Positions 62,157-64,000 of a DNA stretch of 64,000 nucleotides are shown here, one piece after another. Within the stretch, counting starts at the first letter, position 1. Every line of letters begins with the position of its first letter. The position numbers and the translations under genes were made by a program. The stretch is from Desulfovibrio fairfieldensis (lineage in GTDB: Bacteria; Desulfobacterota; Desulfovibrionia; Desulfovibrionales; Desulfovibrionaceae): positions 1,826,501 through 1,890,500 of the forward strand of contig NZ_CP014229.1 of NCBI RefSeq assembly GCF_001553605.1, written 5' to 3'. A model generated the notes under the pieces. The model ran no database searches. It was not told the origin of the DNA and saw nothing but the letters and a program-made list of their open reading frames with translations.

Positions 62157-63251
62157 TTGCTGAATAAACAGGAATTATCGAGGTGGAATGTGCCCGCATT
62201 TGGTACCATCCTCACAGGCGACGCCCTGGCCATGCTTCGCACTCTGCCGGACCAGTCCGTGCATTGCTGCGTCACGTCGCCTCCGTATTGGGGGCTGCGG
62301 GATTATGGAGTTTTGGGCCAGATAGGGCTTGAATCCTCGCCGCAAAAGTATGTTACCGCGCTAATGTCAATTTTTCATGAAGTTCATCGCGTACTCCGTG
62401 CTGACGGTACGCTATGGCTGAATCTGGGCGATAGCTACATCGGATACCACGGCAACAAAAACGCCCATGGATCCGCAGCGCCTTCCGACAAAAACGGATA
62501 CCGTGAAAACATGCGTCCCACTTCTGTTGGGGCGGACGGCCTCAAGAATAAGGACATGGCCGGGATTCCTTGGCGCGTGGCTTTCGCACTCCAAGACGCC
62601 GGTTGGTATCTGCGTTGTGATGTTATTTGGGCAAAGCCAAATCCTATGCCGGAAAGCGTGCAGGACCGCCCCACGCGTGCGCACGAGTATCTTTTTCTCT
62701 TCTCCAAGTCGGAGCGCTATTACTACGACCATGAGGCCGTGCGAGAGCCCTCCGCTCCCTCTCGTAACTCTCGTAAAGGGAACGCATATACCGGTGGCCG
62801 CAGTTTCGATAATTCAACGGATGCCGTGCGGGACAGCCACGGCAATGCGCCGCAAGGCGACATCCGGGCAGTAAAACGCCACTCCGTCCGCCCCGGCATT
62901 GATGTCAAGGGGGGAAATCAGGGGATGGGGAAAATGACCTATCCCCTCTACACCCGCAATCGGCGCTCTGTATGGAGCGTCGCCACACACCCCTTCCCTG
63001 ACGCCCACTTTGCAACTTTTCCCCCGGACCTAATCCGGCCTTGCGTCCTTGCCGGGTGCCCAGCGGGCGGCGTGGTGCTCGATCCGTTTTTCGGAGCGGG
63101 TACTGTCGGCGTGGCCTGTGTCGAAGAGGAACGACGTTACCTCGGCATCGAAATCAATCCCGATTATGTGGCAATGGCCAAGCGGCGCATCGGGCAGGCA
63201 CGTCCGAAGGGACCGCAGCCTCTTTCCCTGCTGGATATGGGGGTGGCGTGA
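62157..63251 (+). CDS. Site-specific DNA methyltransferase (SPPY type, possibly N4-cytosine)
   Basis: A 364-residue protein with TSPPYWGLRDYG (SPPY at 41-44) and the AdoMet motif DPFFGAGTVG near residue 310. SPPY is more usual in N4-cytosine and some N6-adenine methylases. The start at TTG 62157 gives the longest frame; GTG 62190 with GAGG before it is a good alternative. It overlaps the next gene (GTGATG), so the two are coupled. Confidence 0.85.
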   Translation: MLNKQELSRWNVPAFGTILTGDALAMLRTLPDQSVHCCVTSPPYWGLRDYGVLGQIGLESSPQKYVTALMSIFHEVHRVLRADGTLWLNLGDSYIGYHGNKNAHGSAAPSDKNGYRENMRPTSVGADGLKNKDMAGIPWRVAFALQDAGWYLRCDVIWAKPNPMPESVQDRPTRAHEYLFLFSKSERYYYDHEAVREPSAPSRNSRKGNAYTGGRSFDNSTDAVRDSHGNAPQGDIRAVKRHSVRPGIDVKGGNQGMGKMTYPLYTRNRRSVWSVATHPFPDAHFATFPPDLIRPCVLAGCPAGGVVLDPFFGAGTVGVACVEEERRYLGIEINPDYVAMAKRRIGQARPKGPQPLSLLDMGVA

Positions 63252-64000
63252 TGTTCCATCTGCCCGCTATCCCCCCGTTTGTCCCACGCGAAAACGTGCG
63301 GCCCGTCGTTTCCGTGTCCGGAGGAAAGGACTCGACGGCTACCTACTTGCTGGCCCTGGAACAGACCGACGGCGATTTTGCCGCCGTGTTTGCGGACACC
63401 GGCAACGAGCATCCGTACACCTATGAATACGTGGCCCGGCTGCACGAACGCACGGGCGGCCCGAAAGTGCAGGTTGTCAAAGCCGATTTTTCGCGGGAGC
63501 TGGCGCGGAAGCGGCTCTACCTAGAATCCGGTCGGGCAACGGCACGAACAGAACGGCCTTGGACGGAAGAACGGGTGCATGAAGTCCTTGCAATGGGCTT
63601 TGAACCGACGAGGATCCCATTCCTTGACCTCTGTCGATCTAAGGGCTTGTTTCCAAGCCGGATGCGGGCTTTCTGTTCACAGTTTTTGAAACGCTTTGCC
63701 TTGCTAGAGCAAGGCCATCTGCCGCTTATCAACTCCGGATATCATGTCATATCGTGGCAAGGCATCCGGGCCGAAGAGTCGGTACAGCGCTCCTGCTATC
63801 CGATGTGGGAAATTTCGCCCGAATCGGAATCCGTGACCCTCTATCGTCCCCTCATGGGCTGGACAGTAGAGGACGTGGCCGCCATGCACAAGCGGCACAA
63901 CGTGCCCCTGAATCCACTCTACGGCATGGGATTTTTCCGTGTGGGCTGTATGCCATGCATCCAGTCCAACAAGCAGGATATCCGGTTGACGGCACAAAAG
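63251..64000 (+). CDS. PAPS-reductase-family PP-loop protein (3' end outside window)
   Basis: 250 residues, open to the window end. SVSGGKDSTATYLL (residues 21-34) is the PP-loop of ATP pyrophosphatases and PAPS reductases. The Cys pair GCMPC near residues 234-238 may bind a metal or cluster. Related proteins are found in phages and elements next to methylases and resemble DndC in the PP-loop. Function is unknown: sulfur transfer to DNA or nucleotide activation are both possible. Confidence 0.75.
   Translation, partial: MFHLPAIPPFVPRENVRPVVSVSGGKDSTATYLLALEQTDGDFAAVFADTGNEHPYTYEYVARLHERTGGPKVQVVKADFSRELARKRLYLESGRATARTERPWTEERVHEVLAMGFEPTRIPFLDLCRSKGLFPSRMRAFCSQFLKRFALLEQGHLPLINSGYHVISWQGIRAEESVQRSCYPMWEISPESESVTLYRPLMGWTVEDVAAMHKRHNVPLNPLYGMGFFRVGCMPCIQSNKQDIRLTAQK

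Overview
The window looks like part of a large conjugative or integrative element in a Gram-negative bacterium. TonB-dependent uptake and signal peptides show the outer membrane. A DotA/TraY-type IVB secretion subunit, a TraE-type topoisomerase III with a zinc-ribbon companion, an integrase and several orphan DNA methyltransferases point to mobile DNA. The gene families suggest an anaerobe such as a Desulfovibrionaceae member, but this is inference because no rRNA or housekeeping gene is present.

Region 1 (1-11.7 kb) holds the 3' part of a dotA/traY-like gene followed by convergent small genes (a short coiled-coil protein, a Rha-like protein, a BRO/P22-type antirepressor and an RHH protein). 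A two-gene system that I identify as RADAR follows on the minus strand: rdrA ATPase at 6641-9595 and rdrB adenosine deaminase at 3339-5957. The two are separated by a decayed IS5-like transposase. The dotA/traY 3' segment then recurs nearly identically at 10.2-11.3 kb, again followed by a small convergent gene, so RADAR lies between long direct repeats.

Region 2 (11.7-32 kb) is cargo broken up by remnants of the antirepressor/Rha cassette. It contains an AT-rich PD-(D/E)XK protein, a secreted Cys-rich protein, a GC-rich eight-gene tetrapyrrole or metal uptake cluster (FecCD permease, ABC ATPase, TonB receptor, CobN-like chelatase, ChlI, ChlD, binding protein, TonB), a candidate periplasmic immunity gene with an L,D-transpeptidase-like toxin, and a second intact Rha/antirepressor pair.

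Region 3 (32-64 kb) is element backbone and accessory genes: many unknown short proteins, a DUF4116 repeat protein, a Dam-like methylase, an operon of nucleotide-enzyme-like genes (nucleoside deoxyribosyltransferase, nucleotidyltransferase, phosphoesterase), hipBA, an m5C methylase, a tyrosine recombinase, a LexA/CI-like regulator, an N6 methylase, topoisomerase III, an AbiEi-like regulator, two possible conjugation proteins, and a methylase next to a PAPS-reductase-like protein cut by the window end. A half-site TTGAAAAAT/ATTTTTCAA recurs in the intergenic regions of this part, including a perfect inverted repeat before the LexA/CI-like gene. This suggests one shared regulon that may be controlled by that regulator and relieved by the antirepressors.
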